A stretch of 64,000 nt of DNA from Alphaproteobacteria bacterium (GTDB taxonomy: Bacteria; Pseudomonadota; Alphaproteobacteria; Oceanibaculales; Oceanibaculaceae): the NCBI GenBank assembly GCA_018823745.1, contig JAHJHR010000012.1, forward strand, positions 372,001-436,000, given 5' to 3'. Positions 18,453 through 27,423 of this stretch are shown piece after piece (position 1 is the first letter of the stretch; each line of letters opens with the position of its first letter). Made by a program: the position numbers and the translations under genes. The notes below the pieces were generated by a model, which was not told the DNA's origin, searched no databases, and saw only the letters and a program-made list of their open reading frames with translations.

Positions 18453-19873
18453 GTACCGTCCTGGAAACCGATATCTGCGTCATCGGCGGCGGATCGGCCG
18501 GATTGTCGGTCGCTGCCGGGGCCGTGCAGATGGGCGCGCGGGTCGTGCTGGTCGAACGCGGCGCGATGGGTGGCGACTGCCTGAATTACGGCTGCATCCC
18601 GTCCAAGGCGCTGCTGAAAGCCGGCCGGGTCGCGCGCAGCGCCGGCAAGGCCAGTGCCTTCGGCATCGACGCCACCGCCCAGGTCGATTTCGCGCGGGTG
18701 AAACAGCATGTTGCCGGTGTCATCGCCGCCATCGCCCCGCATGATTCGGTGGAACGCTTCGAGGGCCTGGGGGTCACGGTCATCCAGGCCACCGCCCGCT
18801 TCACCGGCCCGGACGAGATCGAGGCCGGCGGCCAGCGTATCCGCGCCCGGCGCTTCGTCATCGCCACCGGCTCTTCTCCTGCCGTACCGCCGATTCCGGG
18901 TCTGGCCGACAGTGCCTTCCTGACCAATGAGACGATCTTCGCGCTGGAGGAACGCCCCGCGCATCTGGTCATCATCGGCGGCGGGCCGATCGGGCTGGAA
19001 ATGGCCCAGGCACACCGCAATCTCGGCAGCCAGGTGACCGTGGTGGAGGCCGCCCGCATTGCCGGCAAGGATGATGCGGAGCTGGTAGGCTTGCTGCGCC
19101 AGAGGCTTCTCGCCGACGGCATCGTGCTGTGCGAGCAGACGAAAGTGCTTGCCGTCGGTCCCGCACCGGAAGGCGGCCTGCGGGTCATGGTGGAAAAGGA
19201 TGGCGTGGCGAGCGACATCGTCGGCAGCCATCTGCTGGTCGCCACCGGCCGCCGCCCGAACATCGCCGATCTCGGCCTTGATGCCGCCGGGATTGCGCAC
19301 ACCAATACCGGCATCACAGTCGATGCCCGGCTGCGCACCAGCAACCGGCGCATCTTTGCCATCGGCGATGTCGCCGGGCCTTACCAGTTCACGCATATGG
19401 CCGGCTATCACGCCGGCATTGTCATCCGTAACGCCCTGTTCCGTTTGCCGGCCCGGGTCGATTATTCGGCCGTGCCCTGGGCCACCTATACCGATCCCGA
19501 GCTGGCGCAGGTCGGCATGGGCGAGGAGGAGGCGCTGCGCGCGCATGACGATGTCCGGGTGCTGCGCTGGCCCTTTGCGGAAAACGACCGGGCGCAGGCG
19601 GAACGCGCGACCGAGGGCCTGGTGAAGGTGTTCGTGCGGCGCAATGGCCGCATCCTGGGGGCGGCGATCTATGGCCCGCAGGCCGGCGAGCTGATCCATC
19701 TCTGGGCGCTGGCGATCTCCCGCAAGATGAAGATCGGCGCCATCGCCGGGCTGATCCTGCCCTACCCGACGCTGGGCGAGGCGAGCAAGCGCGCCGCCGG
19801 CAGCTTCTATACGCCCAGCCTGTTCGGCGAGCGGACGCGGAAGCTGGTGCGTTTCCTGCTGAAACTGCCCTAG
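18449..19873 (+). CDS. FAD-dependent pyridine nucleotide-disulfide oxidoreductase (MerA/Lpd-like)
   Basis: A 474-residue flavoprotein with an FAD-binding GGGSAGLS near residues 13-20, the redox-active disulfide CLNYGC (Cys44 and Cys49), an NAD(P)-binding GGGPIGLEM and the second FAD motif IFAIGDVAG. The C-terminal dimer domain carries YPTLGE (about 439-444), where lipoamide dehydrogenase and glutathione reductase have H-P-T-x-x-E. The catalytic histidine is therefore a tyrosine while the glutamate is kept. It lacks the Cys-Cys tail of mercuric reductase. The substrate is unknown. It is translationally coupled to the TVP38 membrane protein and 9 bases ahead of a histidine kinase. Confidence 0.85.
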   Translation: MSTVLETDICVIGGGSAGLSVAAGAVQMGARVVLVERGAMGGDCLNYGCIPSKALLKAGRVARSAGKASAFGIDATAQVDFARVKQHVAGVIAAIAPHDSVERFEGLGVTVIQATARFTGPDEIEAGGQRIRARRFVIATGSSPAVPPIPGLADSAFLTNETIFALEERPAHLVIIGGGPIGLEMAQAHRNLGSQVTVVEAARIAGKDDAELVGLLRQRLLADGIVLCEQTKVLAVGPAPEGGLRVMVEKDGVASDIVGSHLLVATGRRPNIADLGLDAAGIAHTNTGITVDARLRTSNRRIFAIGDVAGPYQFTHMAGYHAGIVIRNALFRLPARVDYSAVPWATYTDPELAQVGMGEEEALRAHDDVRVLRWPFAENDRAQAERATEGLVKVFVRRNGRILGAAIYGPQAGELIHLWALAISRKMKIGAIAGLILPYPTLGEASKRAAGSFYTPSLFGERTRKLVRFLLKLP

Positions 19874-19882
19874 ACTGGCGGC

Positions 19883-21262
19883 ATGCCGCTTCGCGCCTTC
19901 AACCGTAGCCTTTCCGCCCGCCTGCTGGTGCTGACCATCGGCTTCGTCATGCTGGCCGAGGTGCTGATCTACACCCCGTCCATCGCCCGGTTCCGCGAAG
20001 CCTATTTCCTGGAAAAACTCAGCACGGCCCATCTGGCGGCGCTGACCATTGACGCCGCCCCCGACCGCATGGTCACGCCGGAGCTGGAGATCGCCCTGCT
20101 GAATCATGTCGATGCCCATGCCATTGGCATCTTCAAGCAGGATGTGATGACCCATATGCTGGGCGAGGAGACGCCCCGGACCGAGGCCAGCTTCGACCTG
20201 CGCAGCACCATGGTCATGGATATGATCATGGAGGCCTTCGACACGCTGTTCCAGCGCCAGCCGCGCATCATTGAGGTCATCGGTCGTTCGCCAAAGGATG
20301 CCCGCGTCGTGGTATCCGTGGTGTTCGATGAGGCGCCGCTGCGCCGGGAAATGCTCGGCTTCTCGAAGCGTATCCTGGCGTTGTCGCTGGTAATTTCCTT
20401 CATCACCGCGGCCCTGGTGTTTTTCAGCCTTCGCCTGCAACTGGTGCGGCCGATGCAGCAGATCACCGCCAGCATGACGCAGTTCCGCCGCGCGCCGGTG
20501 GATACGCCTGTCTTCCCGGCGAGCCGGCGGCGCGACGAGATCGGCACGGCGATGCGCGAACTGGCCGCCATGCAGCAGGATCTGAAAACCGCATTGAAGC
20601 AGAAGACCCGCCTGGCCACGCTGGGTGCGGCCGTCTCCAAGGTGAATCACGATCTGCGCAACACGCTGGCAACCGCCTCGCTGGTCTATGACACGCTATC
20701 GCGCAGCACCGACCCGGATGTGAAGCGGGTCATGCCGACCCTGTTCCGCAGCCTCGACCGGGCGGTGAATATCTGCACCCAGACGCTGAACTTCACCCAG
20801 GAACACCCGCCGGTGCAGAAGGAACCCGTCAATCTGCGCCTGATGGTCGAGGAGATCGTCGATGAGATCGACACCGGCTTCTTCCCGGCCGAAAGCATTC
20901 CCGAGATCGCTGTCGATATTGACCCGGAGCTGAGCGTTGCGCTGGACCCGCACCAGTTCCACCGGGTGCTGGTCAATCTGGCACGCAACGCGCTGGAGGC
21001 AGGGGCCACCCGCATCCGCTTCGCCGCACAGCAGAGGCCCTACGGCACTGAGATCCTGATCGAGGATAATGGTCCCGGCATTCCTGAAACCGTGCAGGCG
21101 ACGCTGTTCAAGCCCTTCGCCGGATCGACCAAGGCCGCCGGCACCGGCCTGGGCCTCGCCATCGCGAAAGAACTGGTGCACGGCCATGGCGGGACGATAG
21201 AATTGGCCCATACCGGCAGCACGGGAAGCGGCTTCCGCATCCTCCTGCCCGGGGCGGTCTAG
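19883..21262 (+). CDS. Sensor histidine kinase (orphan, HAMP-containing)
   Basis: A 459-residue membrane histidine kinase: transmembrane helices near residues 12-33 and 163-183 enclose a periplasmic sensor of about 130 residues. A HAMP linker follows (about 184-237), then an H-box with His256 in VNHDLRN, an N-box NLARNALEA, and G-boxes DNGPGIP and GTGLGLAIAKE. All motifs needed for autophosphorylation are present. No response regulator is adjacent, so the partner lies elsewhere. It starts 9 bases after the flavoprotein gene, suggesting the DedA-like protein, reductase and kinase are one transcription unit. The signal sensed is unknown. Confidence 0.88.
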   Translation: MPLRAFNRSLSARLLVLTIGFVMLAEVLIYTPSIARFREAYFLEKLSTAHLAALTIDAAPDRMVTPELEIALLNHVDAHAIGIFKQDVMTHMLGEETPRTEASFDLRSTMVMDMIMEAFDTLFQRQPRIIEVIGRSPKDARVVVSVVFDEAPLRREMLGFSKRILALSLVISFITAALVFFSLRLQLVRPMQQITASMTQFRRAPVDTPVFPASRRRDEIGTAMRELAAMQQDLKTALKQKTRLATLGAAVSKVNHDLRNTLATASLVYDTLSRSTDPDVKRVMPTLFRSLDRAVNICTQTLNFTQEHPPVQKEPVNLRLMVEEIVDEIDTGFFPAESIPEIAVDIDPELSVALDPHQFHRVLVNLARNALEAGATRIRFAAQQRPYGTEILIEDNGPGIPETVQATLFKPFAGSTKAAGTGLGLAIAKELVHGHGGTIELAHTGSTGSGFRILLPGAV

Positions 21263-21281
21263 CCCGGAACGCACAGAGGAC

Positions 21282-22055
21282 ATGATGGATCGGTGGAACG
21301 CGGATCAGTATCTGAAATTTTCCGGCCCGCGCTTCCGACCCGGCCTCGACCTTCTGGCGCAGGTGCCGCTCGATACCCCCGAAAGCATCATCGATATCGG
21401 CTGCGGCACCGGCGATCTGACACTGGCAATCCGGGCGCGCTGGCCGCAGGCGAAGATCACCGGCATGGACATGTCGGCCGACATGCTGGCCAAGGCGCGC
21501 AAGCTGGACTCCGATATCGACTGGGTGGAGGCCGATCTGACCCGCTGGCAGCCCGCCAGCCCGGTCGACCTGGTCTATTCCAATGCCGTGCTGCAATGGA
21601 TCGGCGATCATCCGGCGGTCTTCGCCGGCATCGCCGGCATGCTGAACGAGAAGGGCGCGCTGGCGGTCCAGATGCCGCGCAATTTCGATGCGCCCTCGCA
21701 TGTGCTGATGCGCGAGACAGCAGCCGAGCCGCGCTGGAAGACCGTGCTGGACGGCGTGCTGCGGCGCGACCCGGTCGCCGATCCCGGTGTCTATTACGGC
21801 ATTCTGGCCGATCTCGGCTTTCGCCATATCGATATCTGGGAAACCGAGTATCTGCATGTGTTGACCGGCGATGACCCGGTGCTGGAATGGGTGAAGGGCA
21901 CCGCTTTGACGCCGGTCTTCGCCGTGCTGCAGGGCGAGGAACGCGCCGCCTTCGTTGCCGATTACGCGGCGAAGCTGCGCCGCACCTATGTCCAGCGCAA
22001 TGACGGCACGACGCTGTTTCCCTTCCGCCGCATCTTCCTGATCGCCCGGCGCTAA
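21282..22055 (+). CDS. tam: Trans-aconitate 2-methyltransferase
   Basis: A SAM-dependent class I methyltransferase of 257 residues closely resembling Tam, which methylates trans-aconitate, a spontaneous by-product that inhibits aconitase. Indicators are the N-terminal WNADQYLKF, the SAM motif IIDIGCGTGDLTLAI, the YSNAVLQWIGDHP motif, and AVQMPRNFDAPSH, which is characteristic of Tam. Two consecutive ATG codons open the frame. It follows the histidine kinase by 19 bases and may share its transcript. Confidence 0.88.
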   Translation: MMDRWNADQYLKFSGPRFRPGLDLLAQVPLDTPESIIDIGCGTGDLTLAIRARWPQAKITGMDMSADMLAKARKLDSDIDWVEADLTRWQPASPVDLVYSNAVLQWIGDHPAVFAGIAGMLNEKGALAVQMPRNFDAPSHVLMRETAAEPRWKTVLDGVLRRDPVADPGVYYGILADLGFRHIDIWETEYLHVLTGDDPVLEWVKGTALTPVFAVLQGEERAAFVADYAAKLRRTYVQRNDGTTLFPFRRIFLIARR

Positions 22056-22155
22056 CCCGCCCCCTGACAGGGTATGGCAGATACGCAGCCATAGGGTCTG
22101 GGTTTCCACGCCCGGCCAGCGTATATCAGCGGACCCGATACTTGGCGCGCCAATC

Positions 22156-23364
22156 ATGATCCGACCTTCCTCGCCCTGGACCATCGCCTATCTGACCGTG
22201 CTGGTGGCGATGGGCCAGATGGCCACCGGCATCTATCTGCCGGCCATGCCCTCGCTGACCGGCTATTTCGCCACCGATGGCGGCACCGTCGCGCTGACCC
22301 TGACCGTCTTCCTGGCCGGCTTCGCGGTGGCACAGCTGGCCTATGGCCCGCTCTGCGACCGCTATGGCCGGCGGCCGGTGCTGCTGGGCGGCCTGGCGGT
22401 CTTCGCGCTGGCCAGTTTGGGCTGCGCGCTGGCGCCCAGCATCGAATGGCTGATCGTGGCGCGGCTGTTCCAGGCCATCGGCGCCTGTTCCGGACAGGTG
22501 CTGGCGCGGGCGATGGGGCGCGACCTCTATGCCGGGCCGGATTATGCCAAGGTGATGGCGCTGGTCGGCCTGGCGCTGGCCGCCACCCCGGCCGCCGGGC
22601 CTGTGCTGGGCGGGGTGCTGGAAGTGCTGTTCGGCTGGCAGGCCAGCTTCTTCTTCCTGTTTGCCTGGGGAGTCATGCTGCTGGCTGTCACCCTGATCTT
22701 CGTGCAGGAAACCAACCCGGCGCCGGACCCGCACGCACTGGATGTCGGCGTGATGCTGCGGAATTTCGGCGCGCTGCTGCGTACACGCCTCTATATGGGC
22801 TACACGCTGACCCTGGCCTTCACCTTCGGCACGATGTTCGCCTATATGACCGGCAGCCCCTTCATCTTGATTGAGCAGCTGGGCATCCGCCCGGATGTCT
22901 TCGGCCTGCTGGCGATCTTCAATGTCATCGGCTATGCGATTGGCAGCTTCCTGGCCAACAGGCTGTCCGGCCGAGTTGCCCTGTCGCGCATGGTCGCCAT
23001 CGGCTCCGGCATCGTCTTCGCCGCCGGGCTGATCATGCTGGGCGTGGCGCTGGCCGGCATACTGGGCGCCGCTGCGGTGATCGCCCCGATGATGCTGATG
23101 CTGATCGGCATGGGGCTGCTGATCCCCAGCGCCATGGCCGGCGCCATCGGCCCCTTCCCGAAGATCGCCGGCGTTGCCTCGGCGCTGATGGGTTTCCTGC
23201 AGATGGGCATCGCCATGCTGATGTCCCTGCTGGTCGGGCTGCTGCATGACCTGCATGATAGTCCGATGCAGATCGTCTTCGCCCTGTCCGCCACAGCCGT
23301 GCTGCTGTGCTATCTGATTCTGGTGCGGCCCGCGCTGGCGTCCCGCCCGGTCGCGGGCCCATGA
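22156..23364 (+). CDS. Bcr/CflA family multidrug efflux MFS transporter (first copy)
   Basis: A 402-residue, 12-helix major facilitator of the drug:H+ antiporter-1 type. The loop 2-3 motif A reads GPLCDRYGRRPVLLGG and motif C-like sequence AATPAAGPVLGGVLE lies in helix 5, both typical of Bcr/CflA exporters of drugs or small metabolites. Its last four bases overlap the YgjP-type peptidase gene. A second, clearly related transporter follows that gene, so two paralogues flank one peptidase. The substrate cannot be deduced. Confidence 0.88.
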   Translation: MIRPSSPWTIAYLTVLVAMGQMATGIYLPAMPSLTGYFATDGGTVALTLTVFLAGFAVAQLAYGPLCDRYGRRPVLLGGLAVFALASLGCALAPSIEWLIVARLFQAIGACSGQVLARAMGRDLYAGPDYAKVMALVGLALAATPAAGPVLGGVLEVLFGWQASFFFLFAWGVMLLAVTLIFVQETNPAPDPHALDVGVMLRNFGALLRTRLYMGYTLTLAFTFGTMFAYMTGSPFILIEQLGIRPDVFGLLAIFNVIGYAIGSFLANRLSGRVALSRMVAIGSGIVFAAGLIMLGVALAGILGAAAVIAPMMLMLIGMGLLIPSAMAGAIGPFPKIAGVASALMGFLQMGIAMLMSLLVGLLHDLHDSPMQIVFALSATAVLLCYLILVRPALASRPVAGP

Positions 23365-24059
23365 GCGACAGCGCCCTGCCGCTGGCCCTGGCCGATGGGC
23401 GCGAGCTTGCCGTCGCCCTGCGCCGCAGCCCCCGGGCGCGGCGGCTGATCCTGCGCATCGACCAGACCGGCACGGTGACGCTGGTTCTGCCTGCAATCGT
23501 GCGGCTGGCCGAGGCGAAGGCCTTCCTGGCCGCGCATCAGGGCTGGGTCGAGGCGCGCATGGCGAAGATTCCCGGCCGCCTGCCGCTGGCCGATGGCGCC
23601 ATCGTGCCCTATCTCGGCCGTGACCACCGCATCCGCCATCGGCCGGAGGCCCGCGGCACGGTCTGGCTGGAAGAGGACGAGCTGCATGTCGCCGGCAAGC
23701 CGGAATATCTGGAGCGCCGGGTCGCCGACTGGCTGAAGGCGCAGGCGAAGCGCGAATTGGGGGATGAGGCGCGCCGCCGCGCCGCCGCCCTCGGCCGGCC
23801 GCTCGGCCGGATCACGGTGCGCGACACGCGCAGCCGCTGGGGAAGCTGCTCATCCAAGGGCGATCTGTCGCTGTGCTGGCGGCTGATCCTGGCCCCGGAT
23901 TTCGTGCGCGACTATGTCGTGGCGCATGAGGTGGCGCATCTGGCCGAGATGAATCACGGACCGCGCTTCTGGCGGCTGGTCGACCAGCAGGGCGTCGACC
24001 GCAAGGCGGCGCAGCGCTGGCTGCGGGTCAATGGCCCCAGGCTGCACCGCTATGGCTGA
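23361..24059 (+). CDS. YgjP-like (DUF45) M48-type metallopeptidase
   Basis: A 232-residue protein of the YgjP/DUF45 family. The zinc motif HEVAH is at residues 189-193, followed by MNHGPRFW, and the RDTRSRWGSCS signature precedes it (about 154-163). These are the family hallmarks of a gluzincin-like peptidase domain, but the substrate is unknown. It is locked between two MFS transporter genes by short overlaps at both ends, so all three should be translated from one message. Confidence 0.88.
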   Translation: MSDSALPLALADGRELAVALRRSPRARRLILRIDQTGTVTLVLPAIVRLAEAKAFLAAHQGWVEARMAKIPGRLPLADGAIVPYLGRDHRIRHRPEARGTVWLEEDELHVAGKPEYLERRVADWLKAQAKRELGDEARRRAAALGRPLGRITVRDTRSRWGSCSSKGDLSLCWRLILAPDFVRDYVVAHEVAHLAEMNHGPRFWRLVDQQGVDRKAAQRWLRVNGPRLHRYG

Positions 24060-25287
24060 AGGCCGCCCGCGGGGCCGCCCAAAAGCCGACAGCCTGCTGG
24101 TCGCGGCCCTGCTGACCATCTGCGTGTCGCTGGGGCCGATCTCGACCGATATGTATCTCGCCTCGCTGCCGGCGATGACACAGGTCTTCCAGACCGATGT
24201 CGGCAGCGTGCAGCTGACCCTCAGCGTCTTTCTGGTCGGCTTCGCCATCGCCCAGCTGGCCTATGGCCCGCTCTCCGACCGGTTCGGGCGGCGTCCTGTC
24301 ATGCTGGGCGGGATCGCCCTCTATGCCGCTGCAAGCGTCGCCTGCGCGCTGGCGCTGACCATCGAGACGCTGATCCTGGCGCGGCTGCTGCAGGCCATTG
24401 GCGCGTGCTGCGGGCCGGTGCTGGGCCGCGCCGTGGTCCGCGACGTCTATGGCCCGGAACGGGCCGCCACGGTGCTCGCCTATATGGCAAGCGCCATGGC
24501 GCTGGTGCCGGCCGCCGCCCCCATACTTGGCAGCGTGCTCCATGTCTGGTTCGGCTGGCAGGCGAATTTCTGGGTGCTGACCGGGTTTGGCGTCATGACC
24601 CTGCTGGGTATCTATTTCCTGCTTGATGAAACCAACGCCTGGCGCGACCCGCAGGCGCTGCGCATCGGCGCGCTGATCAGCAATTACGGAAGGCTGCTGC
24701 GCGACCCGGTCTATATCGGCTATGTGCTGACTATCGCCTTTTCCTATTCGACGATCTTTGCCTTCATCTCCGGCTCATCCTTCGTGATGATCCAGGTGCT
24801 GGGTGTGCCGGAAGCCTATTTCGGCTTCTGCTTCGCCGCAGTCGTGCTTGGCTACATGGCCGGCAGCTTCACTGCAGGCCGGCTGGGCAGCCGGTTCGGC
24901 ATCCAGCGCCTGATCCTGGCCGGCGGTATTCTGGCGGCGACCTGCGGCCTCACAATGGCCCTGCTGGGGCTGCTGGGCATCGCCCATGTGGCGACGGTGC
25001 TGGTGCCCTTCGCGCTGGTCATGGCCGGACTGGGGCTGATCTTCCCGAATGCACAGGCCGGCGCCATCGGTCCCTATCCGAAGATGGCGGGCACCGCCTC
25101 GGCTTTGCTGGGATTCCTGCAGATGGGGCTGGCCGCCCTGGTCGGGATCGGCGTCGGCCACTGGCATGACGGCACAGTGGTGCCGATGACGGTGACCATC
25201 GGCCTGACCACGAGCCTGGCTCTGGCATCCTATCTGCTGCTGGTGCGCCGCCGCCTCACGAAGACGGGGATCAGTCCAGGCGCATGA
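24052..25287 (+). CDS. Bcr/CflA family multidrug efflux MFS transporter (second copy)
   Basis: A 411-residue, 12-helix major facilitator similar to the first copy. Motif A reads GPLSDRFGRRPVMLGG; helix 5 carries ALVPAAAPILGSVLHVWFGW, and the C-terminal NAQAGAIGPYPKMAGTASAL parallels SAMAGAIGPFPKIAGVASAL in the first copy, indicating an old duplication. The ATG at 24052 overlaps the upstream peptidase stop; an in-frame ATG at 24031 is an alternative. Its 3' end overlaps the converging penicillin-binding protein gene by 17 bases. Confidence 0.88.
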   Translation: MAEGRPRGRPKADSLLVAALLTICVSLGPISTDMYLASLPAMTQVFQTDVGSVQLTLSVFLVGFAIAQLAYGPLSDRFGRRPVMLGGIALYAAASVACALALTIETLILARLLQAIGACCGPVLGRAVVRDVYGPERAATVLAYMASAMALVPAAAPILGSVLHVWFGWQANFWVLTGFGVMTLLGIYFLLDETNAWRDPQALRIGALISNYGRLLRDPVYIGYVLTIAFSYSTIFAFISGSSFVMIQVLGVPEAYFGFCFAAVVLGYMAGSFTAGRLGSRFGIQRLILAGGILAATCGLTMALLGLLGIAHVATVLVPFALVMAGLGLIFPNAQAGAIGPYPKMAGTASALLGFLQMGLAALVGIGVGHWHDGTVVPMTVTIGLTTSLALASYLLLVRRRLTKTGISPGA

Positions 25288-27217
25288 GCGGGTTGGTGTT
25301 GGCGGCCTGCTGGATGCGGACCAGCGAATGCGCGACCAGCGGGCGCGGTGGCAGACCCTGATGACTGCGTTCCATGAAACCCCGCCACAGCATGGCCGGC
25401 AAGGTGCCGCCGGTCACCTTGGCCATCGGGCGGCCGTCATCATTGCCGAACCAGACGCCAGTGACGAGATCGCTGGAGAAGCCGATGAACCAGGCATCGC
25501 GGAAATCCTGGCTGGTGCCGGTCTTGCCGGCAACCGGCCGTGGCAGGCGCGCGGCGCGGCCCGTGCCGTCCTCGATAACCCGGGTAAGCATATCGGTGAT
25601 CGACGCGGCCTCCTGCGGCGACATGACCGGGCCGATGCCGGAGCCGCCATGCCGGAACAGCACGGCGCCGGACGCGTCCCGGATCTCGCGGATGCCATAA
25701 GGCTGCACACCCTGGCCGCCATTGGCGATGGCGCCATAGGCGCCGGTCAGCTCCAGCAAATTCACCTCGTCGACGCCCAGCGGCAGGCTGGGGTGATTGT
25801 CCAGCGTCCCTGACAGGCCAAGGCGGCGGGCGGTTTCGATCACCCGGCCGCGCCCGATGCGCTCCGACAGGCGCACGGTGGCGACGTTGGATGACTGCGC
25901 CAGCGCCTGGGTCAGCGTCACCGGGCCGCGATAGCGCCCGTCAATATTCACCGGCGACCAGTTGCGCACGGTGATCGGCGTATCCTCGATCAGGTCAGTT
26001 GCCTTCCAGCCGGCCTGCAGGGCCGCCAGATAGACGAAGGTCTTGAAGGCGGAGCCAGACTGGCGCTGGGCCTGCGTCGCGCGGTTGAACTGACTTTCCA
26101 GATAATCCCGGCCGCCGACCATGGCGCGCACGCCGCCATCCAGATCAAGCGCCACCAGCGAGGCCTGGGAGGCATTCCGGGCACCGGATTCGCGCGCCAG
26201 GATCGCCCTGGTCTCCTCTTCCGCTACGCGCTGCAAGCCCGGCTCCAGCGTCGTCGTGACGATCAGATCCTTGCCGAGATAGCCGATATAGCCGGCCACC
26301 TGATCCAGCACCCAATCGGCGAAATACCGGCTGCCGGTATTCCCGCCGGGACCCATGGCCAGCATCGTGCTCTGCTGGGCGGCCCGGGCCGCAGCGGTGG
26401 ACTCGATGAAGCCGGCCTCCACCATGCTGGCCAGAACCTGACGCGCGCGGTCGTCGGCCGGCTTGCGGTCGCGCGACGGGCTGAGGCGCGACGGCGCCTT
26501 CAGCAGCCCGGCCAGCATCGCTGCCTGATAGACTGTCACCTCGCGCGCCGAATGGCCGAAATAGCGCCAGGCGGCGGCATCGACGCCATAGGTGCCAGCG
26601 CCGAAATAGACCCGGTTGAGATAGATGGCGAGAATCTCGTCCTTGGTGAATTTATGCTCCAGCCAGAGGGCCAGCAGCATCTCCTTCGCCTTGCGGTCGA
26701 AGCTGCGCTCCGGTGTCAGGAACAGGTTCTTGGCCAGCTGCTGGGTGATGGTGCTGCCACCCTGGGCAACACGGCCGGACGTCAGATTGGTCACCGCCGC
26801 CCGGATCACCCCCCAGGGATCGACCCCGAAATGCTGGTAGAAGCGGCGATCCTCGATTGCCAGTACGGCGCGCGGCAGATGCGCCGGCATCTCGCGTATC
26901 GACAGCGATTCACCATGCACCTGGCCGGATGTGGAGAAGATCGATCCATCCGTCGAGAGCAGCCGGACGCTGGGCGTGCGGCTCTGCGCGCTGAGATTGT
27001 CGATATCCGGCAGCTGATAGGCGAAATAAGCGATGGCGCCGCCGACAATAACGACGCCCCAGATGGCAGCAACAGCCGCCCATTTAAACAAAAAACCTAA
27101 AATACTTGATTTATGCCGTCTAGTTGCTTTGGACGCGTTTCCGCGCCGTCCCCGGCTGCGCTCGGACGGATCGGCCTTGAGGCCTCTGGCCCCTGCTTTG
27201 GAAGCCGTCTTACTCAC
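25271..27217 (-). CDS. Bifunctional penicillin-binding protein 1A-type (glycosyltransferase/transpeptidase)
   Basis: This class A penicillin-binding protein polymerises and cross-links peptidoglycan in the periplasm. In 648 residues there is a very basic cytoplasmic tail (1-37), one membrane anchor (about 41-67), and a GT51 glycosyltransferase domain with catalytic Glu122 in EDRRFYQHFG and the GGSTITQQLAKN motif. The transpeptidase follows, with the nucleophile Ser389 in SAFK, SSN (442-444) and KTG (565-567). It is shorter than E. coli PBP1a because the insert domains are absent. The lysine/arginine-rich tail may bind membrane or partners. The 3' end overlaps an MFS gene on the other strand. 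Confidence 0.93.
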   Translation of the reverse strand: MSKTASKAGARGLKADPSERSRGRRGNASKATRRHKSSILGFLFKWAAVAAIWGVVIVGGAIAYFAYQLPDIDNLSAQSRTPSVRLLSTDGSIFSTSGQVHGESLSIREMPAHLPRAVLAIEDRRFYQHFGVDPWGVIRAAVTNLTSGRVAQGGSTITQQLAKNLFLTPERSFDRKAKEMLLALWLEHKFTKDEILAIYLNRVYFGAGTYGVDAAAWRYFGHSAREVTVYQAAMLAGLLKAPSRLSPSRDRKPADDRARQVLASMVEAGFIESTAAARAAQQSTMLAMGPGGNTGSRYFADWVLDQVAGYIGYLGKDLIVTTTLEPGLQRVAEEETRAILARESGARNASQASLVALDLDGGVRAMVGGRDYLESQFNRATQAQRQSGSAFKTFVYLAALQAGWKATDLIEDTPITVRNWSPVNIDGRYRGPVTLTQALAQSSNVATVRLSERIGRGRVIETARRLGLSGTLDNHPSLPLGVDEVNLLELTGAYGAIANGGQGVQPYGIREIRDASGAVLFRHGGSGIGPVMSPQEAASITDMLTRVIEDGTGRAARLPRPVAGKTGTSQDFRDAWFIGFSSDLVTGVWFGNDDGRPMAKVTGGTLPAMLWRGFMERSHQGLPPRPLVAHSLVRIQQAANTNPLMRLD

Positions 27218-27423
27218 TGCGATTACTATTCAACCCAGGAACGTTACAAAGCAAATCAGGCATATTCGTTTAAAAGACAGTTCGTATATACGATACCGCC
27301 TTCGATTTGAAAGGCGCTAACTGGCATCAACCTGTCATTCGGAAGGTTCTGCCCGATTCGCGCCGCTCAGCCGACCTGCATATTTATAGTATATTCAGTG
27401 GGTTGTGAAAAGATGTTAAGACG
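27218..27423. promoter_or_regulatory. AT-rich upstream region of the penicillin-binding protein gene
   Basis: These 206 bases between the PBP start and the ada stop are unusually AT-rich for this chromosome. They include a perfect 12-bp palindrome, TCGTATATACGA, at 27282-27293, and A/T-rich stretches around 27380-27395. I could not fix a convincing -35/-10 pair. The region should hold the PBP promoter and the ada transcription end. Confidence 0.4.

Noticed and set aside
17762..19873. A 703-codon frame joining the TVP38 region to the flavoprotein.
   Set aside because: The first 229 codons read the membrane-protein gene in the wrong frame and give an Arg/Gly/Ala-rich shadow. The true flavoprotein start is the ATG overlapping the previous stop.
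18410..20650. A 746-codon minus-strand frame across the flavoprotein and kinase genes.
   Set aside because: Antisense shadow of two real genes, with no motif or plausible start signal.
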